Below, in pieces: positions 15,720 through 21,821 of a DNA stretch of 21,821 nt. This DNA is from CAZMVU01 sp964569295 (GTDB lineage: Bacteria; Hydrogenedentota; Hydrogenedentia; Hydrogenedentales; JAGMZX01), in contig CAZMVU010000071.1 of NCBI GenBank assembly GCA_964569295.1, forward strand, positions 1 through 21,821, written 5' to 3'. Positions within the stretch are counted from its first letter, which is position 1; the number at the start of each line of letters is the position of its first letter. The notes under the pieces were generated by a model, which did not search any database, was not told the DNA's origin, and was given only the letters and a program-made list of their open reading frames with translations. A program made the position numbers and the translations under genes.

Positions 15720-16533
15720 CGAGGAAAGACAATCTTTCATCGTATTCACGCTCCGTGTTGGTTTGTTGCTTTTCGTTCTTGCCAGCCCGCGCAAGCCACC
15801 CGTTCAAAAACTTGGGCATGCCGCGTGCCGTCTTTCGTTTCGAGGAGTTCGAGACAAGCCACGCCCGCGCCCGCCGCAATTCGCCTTCGAGGTCTACGGC
15901 GGGGAAGGCCGCCGCAAGTTCATTCAGCAAGTCATTCGGGGGCGTCCAGGTATCGCCGGATTTCAGCGGGAAGGCGAATACAGCCGCGTCCCCATCGCCG
16001 CCGGGCAAGGGGGCCGCTTCGGCCCCCGCTGTCCCATCTTGGTTCGGGTTATGGTGTTGGCTATGGCTTTGGCTAAGGCTAAGGCAGGGTTCCCGTGGGC
16101 CGCCCGTGGGCACCCCATGGGCCGCCCACGGGGGATTCGCCCCATAGAAAGCCTGTGCTTGGGCCTTCTCATCGCGCCCGAGTTTGGTTAACTTCGGCAT
16201 GCTGCCATCCGCGAAATATGCACGCCGCCGCACCAAGGTGCGATGGATGCTATCTTCACAATGCATTGCCCAGTCATGGAGCAAAACGCGGTTGCCGTCG
16301 CGGTCTATCCAGCCGCTTTCTTCCAGCGCCGAAACAAGGGTTTCGCCGTCGCCTTCGTAGTCGATGCCATCGGCCAGCACGTCTAGGCCGTGCCGCCCTA
16401 CATCGCCATCGGGACAGAACCGCCCTGCCCAATCCCAGAGCGTTTGCAGCACGCCAACAGCAACGTATCGCCGCACGCCCAACGCTTTCGCCAGACGCAC
16501 GCACTTGGGGTGTTGTGGAGTGTCGCGTTTCAT
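15712..16533 (-). CDS. Replication initiator/replisome organiser-like protein
   Basis: 273 residues from ATG 16533 (4-base ATGA overlap with the previous gene). The N-terminus, KRDTPQHPKCVRLAKALGV to VLQTLWDWAG and then VSALEESGWIDRDGNRVLLHDW, is the winged-helix pattern of phage replication proteins and DnaD-like organisers. A low-complexity linker rich in Ser, Gln, His and Gly (about residues 130-200) separates it from a C-terminal helical domain (PNDLLNELAAAFPAVDLEGE, then FLNGWLARAG), which may contact the loader. Hexamer repeats and palindromes sit in the DNA of the linker, as in lambda O, where the origin lies inside the gene. The family assignment is by pattern. Confidence 0.72.
   Translation of the reverse strand: MKRDTPQHPKCVRLAKALGVRRYVAVGVLQTLWDWAGRFCPDGDVGRHGLDVLADGIDYEGDGETLVSALEESGWIDRDGNRVLLHDWAMHCEDSIHRTLVRRRAYFADGSMPKLTKLGRDEKAQAQAFYGANPPWAAHGVPTGGPREPCLSLSQSHSQHHNPNQDGTAGAEAAPLPGGDGDAAVFAFPLKSGDTWTPPNDLLNELAAAFPAVDLEGELRRARAWLVSNSSKRKTARGMPKFLNGWLARAGKNEKQQTNTEREYDERLSFLDD
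16053..16132. other. Candidate origin: hexamer array and palindromes inside the initiator gene
   Basis: Four consecutive GGCTNN hexamers (16059-16082), with a looser GGTGTT unit on the left, are followed by CCCGTGGGC at 16092-16100 and 16103-16111 and its reverse complement GCCCACGGG at 16124-16132. TGGGCCGCCC occurs at 16096-16105 and 16118-16127, 22 bases apart. Short iterons next to dyads in the middle of an initiator gene recall the lambdoid origin. The array also encodes a Ser/Gln-rich linker, so a protein-level cause is possible. Confidence 0.35.
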
Positions 16534-16853
16534 CCGCCGGCCCCCGCGCCGTCGAATCCGGGCAGGCTCATTTGAGGGTCGGCCTGTTCGAACCCGTCGA
16601 GAAGGGCATGCGCCCTCACCGGGTCCGTGATTTGCCACAGCCCGACAACGCCACCCTTGCGGGAAGGCCGGGGCGAACGCACCCGCGCCGCGAGCTCGAC
16701 CGCACCCGAATCCGCCAGCTGAATCATTGCGAAGCCCCCGTGGTTCGCGTCGATACTTTCGGGCCCCTCAATGTTCAGGATCGCGAAACCACGCTCTTGT
16801 GCCGCTCGGAGTAGGGCCCCCATTGCTTTCGCCCGCCATGTTGCCGGGGTCAT
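16530..16853 (-). CDS. Hypothetical island protein
   Basis: 107 residues, unrecognised. ATG 16853 overlaps the AlpA-gene stop and its own TGA overlaps the initiator ATG, both as ATGA, so it is certainly part of this operon. It opens with a helix (TWRAKAMGALLRAAQERGF), then strands (AILNIEG, GFAMIQLADSGAVELAARV), a basic turn and a helix (DPVRAHALLDGFEQ). The tail, DPQMSLPGFD and then Gly/Ala, vaguely resembles a sliding-clamp-binding peptide. Its position between regulator and initiator suggests a replication accessory protein. That function is inferred from position only. Confidence 0.75.
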   Translation of the reverse strand: MTPATWRAKAMGALLRAAQERGFAILNIEGPESIDANHGGFAMIQLADSGAVELAARVRSPRPSRKGGVVGLWQITDPVRAHALLDGFEQADPQMSLPGFDGAGAGG

Positions 16854-17071
16854 CGTCCGGCCCTCCCGCTGGGGCGCACGGGCTTGCAGCCACCTTCGAT
16901 CCATGCCAGCAATTCGCTTCGCCGCCAGCGCCGACAGCCGCCCAGCTTCACACCCCAAGGCGCACGGCCCGAATCGCACAGCCGAAGCCATGTCCGTTTT
17001 GCCACACCGCAGATGTACGCCGCTTCCCGTGCGTCTACCAATTCCGACCTAACCAAAGGCTTGCCTTCCAT
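16850..17071 (-). CDS. AlpA/excisionase-like small DNA-binding protein
   Basis: 73 residues from ATG 17071, preceded by AAAGGGAAG. It has a single MerR/AlpA-like (HTH_17) helix-turn-helix: LVDAREAAYICGVAKRTWLRLCDSG in two runs (LVDAREAAYICGVAKR, TWLRLCDSG), then the wing WGVKLGGCRRWRRSELLAWI. Proteins of this type act as excisionases or as AlpA-type activators on prophages and on Gram-negative PICIs. It is the first gene of the leftward operon, directly downstream of a cluster of palindromes, and is the natural switch for excision and replication. Confidence 0.8.
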   Translation of the reverse strand: MEGKPLVRSELVDAREAAYICGVAKRTWLRLCDSGRAPWGVKLGGCRRWRRSELLAWIEGGCKPVRPSGRAGR

Positions 17072-17109
17072 TCGGCTTCCCTTTCGATTCCGAAGCAACC
17101 TTATTGTTG

Positions 17110-17180
17110 CCCCTATTAGGGGGGCGTCACCTCCACGGCGAGGTGACGGGTGACGGCACGAAACCCGCGTCATTCGCGGG
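17110..17180. promoter_or_regulatory. Palindrome cluster before the island operon
   Basis: Three dyads lie in 71 bases: CCCCTA-T-TAGGGG (17110-17122), CGTCACCTC-CACGGC-GAGGTGACG (17125-17148) and CCCGCG-TCATT-CGCGGG (17164-17180). They lie 39 to 109 bases before the first operon gene (ATG 17071, minus strand). The second shares its nine-base arm with the terminator at 17209-17239. The placement suits operators for AlpA or an island repressor. Confidence 0.5.
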
Positions 17181-17208
17181 CATTGTGAAGCGCGGACAGA
17201 CAAAGAAA

Positions 17209-17239
17209 GGGCGTCACCTCCCTTTTTGAGGTGACGCCC
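17209..17239 (-). terminator. Intrinsic terminator of the 438-residue gene
   Basis: GGGCGTCACCTC (17209-17220) pairs perfectly with GAGGTGACGCCC (17228-17239) around a 7-base loop. Read on the minus strand, the stem is followed by TTTCTTTGTC. It lies 28 bases after the stop of the leftward gene at 17268, and so isolates that gene from the island operon. Confidence 0.7.
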
Positions 17240-17267
17240 ACAGGGTGCCGCTATGCGATTGCGCCGG

Positions 17268-18584
17268 TCACACCCTGTCTTCGATGTCCTTGAACCTTGT
17301 CTTTATGACACCTTCCTCGTTGTAGAGCGGATTGTCTCTGAGGGAGGGAAATTGGGCGCGCAACCGCACGTTCAGCCTGCGCACGTAGTCCCGCCGCGTG
17401 GAATTCGCACTTTCGCGTGCTGCCGTTCGCTCGAAGTGATTGCCGCCCGCTTCGCCATGAAGCGCCGTTGCGTCGAGGGTGCCGCCGTGCAACGCGATTT
17501 GCTTTAGGAGTGTTTGAAGGTACTCCGGGATTTCCAGCGCCGCCCAGTCAACGCTTTTGTGCTTCCCGCCGCAGTGAAAAGTGAGACCGTTATCGCGTAC
17601 CACAAGCCGAACATCCCCCCAGCTTGACGCACAAAGCTCTTTCGCCGGATCTCGCACATCACCGGGTACATGCTGGGCCTTACTCCCACTATCCGGGCCC
17701 GCAGACTGAGCCCGCTCCTCGAAAAAGTCCACCAACGCCTTCATCCAAAGCCAGCCGCATTCTATTTGGTATGCCCTTGCCAGGTAGGGAACGAAGTCAA
17801 TAGGCCGAACGCGATAGCCCGACGGCCCCCGCTCCCCGGGAATTTCTTTTGCATCAATAGCTGTCTGGAGATGCAGCAGCAGGTTCTCCAAGCATTCTTC
17901 ATGGACGTTGTCTCCCGGCCTTTTGTCATCTCTCTGGGGTAGAAAGACATTGTGATGACGCCGGTCGGTGACAAGGATTTCAAGAAAATCGGAGGCAATT
18001 GCATTCAAAGGAAAGAATTCGGCGCATCTATCGCAGTACGGTTGAAAACGCCCTGGGACGGAATCATCTCGGTTCATAACAGCTTCTGTACTGACTTGTT
18101 CATCGAGGGAGTCGAAGCGTTCTTGGAACTTGGGCTTCAAAGGAACTCCGAAGTCGTACAGTGCCTTTGCAACTACAAAGACGGGGACTGCACGGAACCC
18201 TGAACCGTGCGCCCGAGCCTCATTTGGGCGTATCTTCCCTGAGTCGATTTGCACAGTGTACTCACGGAGAAACGTCTCTACGCTGCTGGTGTCGGCGGCA
18301 ATGCGTTGAAGTAAGGCGGTAGCAACTTGCGAAAGCGGCCACTTCTCGAACGGGTCACGCAGAAACTCATCAAGAAGTGTCTTGCGTTCGGATTTGCTAA
18401 GAACGTGCTTCAGAAGCAAGTACACCACCCGCTGCTTTTTCAGGCTTTCTTCGATAACAAAAGCGCGGCCGGTTGAAGTAGTGCGCCAGACGAAAGGTTC
18501 ATCTGTCATCTGAAATCTGCCGGGGGCCGCTATAAGATTGCCCCGGAAGTTGAGGTGTTTGGAACTGCGATGTTCTTCTTTCAT
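17268..18584 (-). CDS. Unrecognised 438-residue island protein, likely cargo
   Basis: ATG 18584 is preceded by GAAGG; the open frame extends upstream, but the added codons look non-coding. No family is recognised. The N-terminal third is helical (LKKQRVVYLLLKHVLSKS, then KTLLDEFLRDPFEKWPLSQV). A CDRC pair at 184-187 with C231 and C276 could bind metal. The middle has GYRVRPIDFVPYLARAYQI and a Trp-rich helix. The last quarter (345-412: DWAALEIPEYLQTLLKQIAL, then a basic STRRDYVRRLNVRLRAQFP) looks like a winged helix. It has its own terminator and is visibly less GC-rich than the operon, suggesting a separate origin. A regulator or a defence cargo are both possible. Confidence 0.75.
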   Translation of the reverse strand: MKEEHRSSKHLNFRGNLIAAPGRFQMTDEPFVWRTTSTGRAFVIEESLKKQRVVYLLLKHVLSKSERKTLLDEFLRDPFEKWPLSQVATALLQRIAADTSSVETFLREYTVQIDSGKIRPNEARAHGSGFRAVPVFVVAKALYDFGVPLKPKFQERFDSLDEQVSTEAVMNRDDSVPGRFQPYCDRCAEFFPLNAIASDFLEILVTDRRHHNVFLPQRDDKRPGDNVHEECLENLLLHLQTAIDAKEIPGERGPSGYRVRPIDFVPYLARAYQIECGWLWMKALVDFFEERAQSAGPDSGSKAQHVPGDVRDPAKELCASSWGDVRLVVRDNGLTFHCGGKHKSVDWAALEIPEYLQTLLKQIALHGGTLDATALHGEAGGNHFERTAARESANSTRRDYVRRLNVRLRAQFPSLRDNPLYNEEGVIKTRFKDIEDRV

Positions 18585-18790
18585 GTCTACTAATGCCTTC
18601 ACTTTCAGGCAAAGGTTCAAAAGCCCTGTACCCAGACATGAGCGTACCACAAATACGACTTCAAATGTAAGACAGACTATGCATGTGGATGTCTGGATAT
18701 GACACCTTGTGCGTGTTGAGAGAGCCAGTGCGAAACTGGAAAGAGCCTCAGACGCCGTGATGTGTCGTAGGTGGTTGGAATAAGTTGCAG
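18585..18790. other. Upstream region of the 438-residue gene
   Basis: AT-richer, non-coding in appearance. It must hold the leftward promoter of the 438-residue gene, but no convincing -35/-10 pair is visible to me. The DNA turns strongly G-rich at about 18860, where the integrase remnant begins. Confidence 0.4.
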
Positions 18791-18859
18791 GGCAGGGAGC
18801 AGGAGAGGACATACGCAATGATTCATGCGAAGGCTATTGGCTGTAACATTGGATTATCG

Positions 18860-19160
18860 GTTCCGGGTGCGCGGGCGGACCCGGGGCATAGTGCGGCGGC
18901 GTATGCGAAGGCGGCGCGGCGGTTTATGGCGGGGAGCAGGGCGCGGAACACGCGGCGTGCGTATGGGGCGGATTTGCGGGATTATGAGGGATTCGCGGTG
19001 GTGGTGGGGGCGGCGCCCTGCGACGATACGGCGGTGGCTGGCGGGGTTCGAAACCACGGCGATGGACCACAGCGTGAACGCAGGGCGCATTCGCCGGGTC
19101 ACCGCGCACCGCGACCGCACATGGTCTGGCGGTATGACCGTGGGTCCGCCGGGGGCGGTT
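18860..19160 (+). pseudogene. Decayed tyrosine-recombinase N-terminal domain
   Basis: One frame reads YAKAARRFMAGSRARN, then TRRAYGADLRDYEGFA, the classic opening of the core-binding domain (N-T-R-R-A-Y). About 19030 the similarity moves one frame over (RWLAGFETTAM, then AGRIRRVTA), and near 19120 it moves again (AHGLA, then GMT). At least two frameshifts and the lack of any catalytic domain mark a dead gene. It differs from the intact integrase at the other end, so an older integration event or a previous element is indicated. Confidence 0.55.
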
Positions 19161-19298
19161 TTGGGACGAGGGACTCTAACTGTCATCTCCTGTCATCGTA
19201 CACAGAGAAAGTGCTTGCAATTCCGGCCGCTCTATGTTACGGGGTGATTACGGGGTGATTTTTGGAGAATTGCCCACGACAGGAAAGGCCGAATAGCG

Positions 19299-19892
19299 AT
19301 GAAGAAAGTTAGAATGAGCGACCTCACCCCGAAAGAGCAGCAGGCGGTCCAGGTATTCTTCACGACCGGCTCCCAGGTCGAGGCCTACCGCGCCGCCTAC
19401 GACTGCAAGCGGATGAAACCCGAGACGATACACAAGCGCGCGGGCGAACTTTTTCGCAGGGAGAAGGTGTGGGCGGTTGTCGAGGCCGAGCGCGCGCGGT
19501 TGCGCAAGGAATTTGCGCTGGGGCGGGAGCAGTTCTTGCAGCAACTGGCGGCAATTGCCTTCGCCTGTTTCGATGATGTGGCCTACATGGAGGATGAGCA
19601 GCTCATCTTCAAGGACACGACCGTTCTCCCGGACCACGTGCGGAAGGCCGTCAAGCGGATTCGCATGGACCCCAACGGCGGCCACAAGAGCATCGAGATG
19701 CATGACAAGATAGCCGCGATGCGGCTGATGGCGCAGATTCTCGGCCTCTTGGACAACAAGCAGCAGCCGGAACAACCGCCGCTGGTCGTGCACATGGACT
19801 TCCGCTCGCCTCAAGAACGCGGAGAAGCCGTGGAACCCACGCCCGCCGGCACTGGCGGCACATCCCCGCCGCGTATGCCCAGCACGAACTGA
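19299..19892 (+). CDS. terS: Phage terminase small subunit (orphan)
   Basis: 197 residues of the Terminase_2/XtmA type. LTPKEQQAVQVFFTTGSQVE and AYRAAYDCKRMKPETIHKRA form the helix-turn-helix that recognises packaging sites. RREKVWAVVEAERARLRKEF and the oligomerisation helices follow; a charged middle (HKSIEMHDKIAAMRLMAQIL) precedes a Pro-rich tail that could dock on a large subunit. AGGAAAGG about ten bases upstream supports ATG 19299. No large terminase or structural gene follows. On satellites such a lone TerS redirects the helper phage's packaging motor; a stranded prophage remnant is the alternative. Confidence 0.83.
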   Translation: MKKVRMSDLTPKEQQAVQVFFTTGSQVEAYRAAYDCKRMKPETIHKRAGELFRREKVWAVVEAERARLRKEFALGREQFLQQLAAIAFACFDDVAYMEDEQLIFKDTTVLPDHVRKAVKRIRMDPNGGHKSIEMHDKIAAMRLMAQILGLLDNKQQPEQPPLVVHMDFRSPQERGEAVEPTPAGTGGTSPPRMPSTN

Positions 19893-19946
19893 AGCGGCAT
19901 GCAGGCGCGGGCAGGAATCCCGGGAGTGGAAAGTCGTGCGCGCCGC

Positions 19947-21242
19947 TCACCCTTTCCCAGCCGGGGTCAGGCCGGTTTCGTCGTGGATTCGCTGCAGGAA
20001 ACCGTCGATGCCGTTCTTGTCCCCGGGGCTGACGAACATCATTAGGGCCAGCCGCGTGTTGATATTGAGGTTGGGCTGGGCGGCAATGTAGTTGCGCAGG
20101 TCGTGGTTCGAGATGGTTTCGAGCCCGTAGCGCACGTTACATGCCGTGGCGACGGCATAGGGCACGCACTTCGGGCCGTGCCGCTGCGCGATGGCATCCA
20201 TGAGGCAGTAACCGACGGCATAGGGCGCGGGCATGCCCACGGCGTGGGCGAAGGCCTCCCCCACTTGGTCGAGGGCGTGAAGGGCCGCGCACATTGTTTC
20301 GTGTACATCCTCGATTGAGCCGGCGCCGGATTCGCTGAACAATGCCCGCAGCGCTGCGTGCGCCGCATCCCCATCCGGCACGCGCTTGAGCGCGGCAAGA
20401 ATCTGATCGCGTTCGAAGCGGGGCGCATGCTCGAGGTAGGCGCTGAGACCCTGGGCCTCCGTGAGGGTCTCGGCGAGGTAGTGCGCGATCCACGTGGCGA
20501 AGCCTTCTTCGACATAGTGCGAGGAGAGGAACAGAATCTCCCACTGCGCCATGAGCCGGGCGTGTTCGGGCGTGTCCACATCTTGTAAACCGAGCTGCCC
20601 TGCCAGGTGGTTCATGCCGAGCTGCAGCGCCTGCTTCTCCTGCCCCGACGCGGTCAGTTCGCTGATGAAACCGTGCCCCCACTTTTCATGGGCGACGGTC
20701 GCGGCGACCTCGGCGAACCCGGCTTCCGTGCGCAAAAACTCGGCCGGTGTCTGGCTGGCATCGTGCGCCATGCGCCACCCGTTGATGAACGAACCGACAC
20801 CCGGCAGGTGCACGCCCAGGCTCGCCACGATGCCCGGGGGCGCCATGCCCTGTGCGGCGGCCTCGATTTGCCCGAGGGCATCGGCGCGTTGGGCCTCCGA
20901 CAGCGGCATCCCCGCAAGCAGTGGCGTCACATACTCGCGCACGGTTTCGCAGTAGGTCGTCGGGTAGTCCGCCATCGACCCGCCCAGCCGCCCGTGCAGA
21001 TCGAAGGCCCGCTCCATGGCATCGTCGAACACGGCCAGCGACGGCGCCCCGCTCAGGTCCACCTCCGCATGGCGCGGCATGTCCACGTTCCGCTGCATCG
21101 GGCGCGCTGGTGCTTCCCCCTTGTCACCCTTGCCGAGTTTCGCGTCGAGCTGGCCCAGCCGCTCCTCCAGTTTCCGATCCGCCGCCTGCTTACGCCGCGC
21201 CAGCGATTCCTCGATCTGCTTCAGCCGTTCGTTCAGATCCAT
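19947..21242 (-). CDS. Putative zinc peptidase with HExxGH motif
   Basis: 431 residues, family not recognised. Residues 1-37 form a charged coiled coil (NERLKQIEESLARRKQ), and a flexible basic linker follows. The metal site looks like VAHEKWGH at residues 183-190 (H185, E186, H190), followed by EEGFAT at 245-250. The one-residue-longer HExxGH together with a downstream EE some 60 residues away is the arrangement of dipeptidyl peptidase III (M49: HELLGH and EECRAE). The rest shows no evident similarity to M49. GGGGAG stands before the ATG. There is no signal peptide, so it is cytosolic. It is divergent from the kinase gene and may be co-regulated with it. Confidence 0.65.
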   Translation of the reverse strand: MDLNERLKQIEESLARRKQAADRKLEERLGQLDAKLGKGDKGEAPARPMQRNVDMPRHAEVDLSGAPSLAVFDDAMERAFDLHGRLGGSMADYPTTYCETVREYVTPLLAGMPLSEAQRADALGQIEAAAQGMAPPGIVASLGVHLPGVGSFINGWRMAHDASQTPAEFLRTEAGFAEVAATVAHEKWGHGFISELTASGQEKQALQLGMNHLAGQLGLQDVDTPEHARLMAQWEILFLSSHYVEEGFATWIAHYLAETLTEAQGLSAYLEHAPRFERDQILAALKRVPDGDAAHAALRALFSESGAGSIEDVHETMCAALHALDQVGEAFAHAVGMPAPYAVGYCLMDAIAQRHGPKCVPYAVATACNVRYGLETISNHDLRNYIAAQPNLNINTRLALMMFVSPGDKNGIDGFLQRIHDETGLTPAGKG

Positions 21243-21294
21243 GATTGTACTCCCCGGTTCCTACCGCCACCGGTGCAAGCCCCGCGCCAAACCA

Positions 21295-21316
21295 ATTGGG
21301 AACCGCATGTCCCAAT
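21295..21316. promoter_or_regulatory. Palindromic candidate operator between divergent genes
   Basis: ATTGGGA (21295-21301) and TCCCAAT (21310-21316) form a perfect 7+7 dyad with an 8-base spacer, placed 53 bases upstream of the peptidase-like gene and 87 before the kinase. The size suits a dimeric repressor. Confidence 0.45.
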
Positions 21317-21335
21317 AGCGTATGGGGCGTTAGTA

Positions 21336-21365
21336 TTGCACATTTCCTCGTTTTTCAGATACTGT
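21336..21365 (+). promoter_or_regulatory. Promoter of the kinase gene
   Basis: TTGCAC (21336-21341), an 18-base spacer and TACTGT (21360-21365). The transcript would start near 21372, leaving room for the AGGAAGGG ribosome site at about 21386-21393. Confidence 0.45.
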
Positions 21366-21402
21366 AATCATAAACAAGTGAAACCAGGAAGGGAAACCAC
21401 GC

Positions 21403-21821
21403 TTGAAATACTGTACGAAGTGCGGCGCGGAATGCGAGGACACCCATAGATTCTGTCCGGCGTGTGGGAGTGCGTTGGCCGGTTCTTCGGGAGAGAACAG
21501 CGCAGGTCAGTCAGCACCCGTGAGTGTAGGCGATAATCCGACGCAGGTCGGAGAGGATTCCCCTGCAGCGGCGCACGGCGCAGTAAGCCGTGGTGACCAC
21601 GAAACGCAGGCGGTGGAACATGCGCTGGCGGGCACGGTGCTCGGTGGGCGATTCGATGTGCTGGCGGAGATAGGCCGTGGCGGCATGGGCGTGGTCTTCC
21701 AGGCTCGGGATCAGAGGCTCGGGCGTCTGGTCGCGCTCAAGCGGGTGCAGGAAAGCGGTGAGGCAGGCCGGCACGCATTGGCGCGTTTCTGGAAGGAGGC
21801 GCGTGCGATTGCCTCGCTGGA
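21403..21821 (+). CDS. Zinc-ribbon Ser/Thr protein kinase (PknB-like), partial
   Basis: Begins with TTG at 21403, nine bases after AGGAAGGG; no ATG gives a better start, and TTG places the zinc ribbon at the very N-terminus as in relatives. C4-x2-C7 and C18-x2-C21 form the ribbon (MKYCTKCGAE, then FCPACGSAL). A Ser/Gly/Ala-rich linker to about residue 75 is followed by the kinase N-lobe: Gly-rich loop EIGRGGMGVVF (89-99), VALK with K113, and helix C with E132. The window ends after residue 139, inside the N-lobe, so the activation loop and any C-terminal sensor are unseen. Hanks-type kinases of this layout are abundant in Planctomycetota-like genomes. Confidence 0.88.
   Translation, partial: MKYCTKCGAECEDTHRFCPACGSALAGSSGENSAGQSAPVSVGDNPTQVGEDSPAAAHGAVSRGDHETQAVEHALAGTVLGGRFDVLAEIGRGGMGVVFQARDQRLGRLVALKRVQESGEAGRHALARFWKEARAIASL

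Larger units (their letters stand above)
12844..19892. mobile_element. Phage-satellite-like (PICI-like) island in tRNA-Arg; right end unsettled
   Basis: The left end is fixed by the tRNA-Arg 3' end with an adjacent inward-facing integrase. From right to left the leftward operon is AlpA-like regulator, small protein, replication initiator, DnaC-like loader, HicA, HicB and integrase. Further right are a 438-residue unknown gene, an integrase remnant and a rightward terminase small subunit. There is no capsid, portal, tail or large terminase, and host-type genes resume after terS. Known PICIs combine int, AlpA, pri/rep and often terS in the same way. The end given is simply the end of terS; no copy of the tRNA 3' end was found to its right, so the real boundary may lie before or beyond it. 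Confidence 0.65.

Noticed and set aside
19170..19180. T-arm-like GGGACTCTAAC as the right attachment site
   Set aside because: It is in the wrong orientation for a direct repeat of the tRNA 3' end and has a mismatch within the first eleven bases.
18785..19258. 157-codon ORF as an intact gene
   Set aside because: Only its middle resembles a recombinase; the similarity changes frame twice, so it is treated as a pseudogene.
19238..19261. Tandem TTACGGGGTGA copies before terS
   Set aside because: Only two units; too little to call an iteron, operator or attachment repeat.
21098..21108. CGGGCGCGC shared with the tRNA acceptor as the right attachment site
   Set aside because: Only nine bases, inside an intact coding region; expected by chance in GC-rich DNA.
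1..21821. CRISPR arrays, rRNA genes or riboswitches
   Set aside because: No regularly spaced repeats, rRNA-like sequence or recognised riboswitch core was seen anywhere in the window.

Overview
The window looks like a GC-rich chromosomal segment from an environmental bacterium. A formylglycine-type sulfatase with a Tat-like leader and a zinc-ribbon Ser/Thr protein kinase would suit the Planctomycetota, Lentisphaerota or Hydrogenedentota, but no marker here fixes the phylum, so this is only a guess. Core genes (mtaB, hisS, a tRNA-Arg) show that it is chromosomal.

Layout. 1-1780: a long hairpin and a sulfatase whose Tat signal peptide is out of frame with the enzyme by one base in a run of eight T. 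1901-3793: a Phd/YefM-RelE toxin-antitoxin locus. The toxin gene is split by about 1.3 kb of AT-richer DNA that carries a polytopic membrane protein and a scrap of an unrelated gene; the missing toxin C-terminus reappears at 3743-3793. 3831-5172: mtaB and its terminator. 5203-7034: a coupled COG1106-type ATPase and RloB/TOPRIM-like gene pair, probably anti-phage. 7039-7857: larE. 7982-9067: a RhuM-family gene. 9362-9598: a small unknown gene. 9599-10327: mostly non-coding, with a 132-bp inverted-repeat element. 10328-12843: an AAC(3)-family acetyltransferase, hisS and tRNA-Arg(TCT).

12844 to about 19892 is an integrated element in the 3' end of tRNA-Arg. From its right-hand control region, a leftward and tightly overlapping operon runs AlpA-like excisionase/regulator, a small protein, a replication initiator, a DnaC-like helicase loader, HicA, HicB and a tyrosine integrase. 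A 438-residue unknown protein, a decayed second integrase and an orphan phage terminase small subunit lie at the other end. Integrase, AlpA, a replication pair and a lone terS without capsid, portal or large terminase is the gene logic of a phage-inducible chromosomal island (phage satellite). That is the most interesting object here. No right attachment site could be identified.

19947-21821: a divergent pair, probably host. One gene is a putative zinc peptidase with a dipeptidyl-peptidase-III-like HExxGH/EE motif pair. The other is the start of a zinc-ribbon Ser/Thr kinase that begins with TTG and runs off the window. A palindromic candidate operator lies between them.
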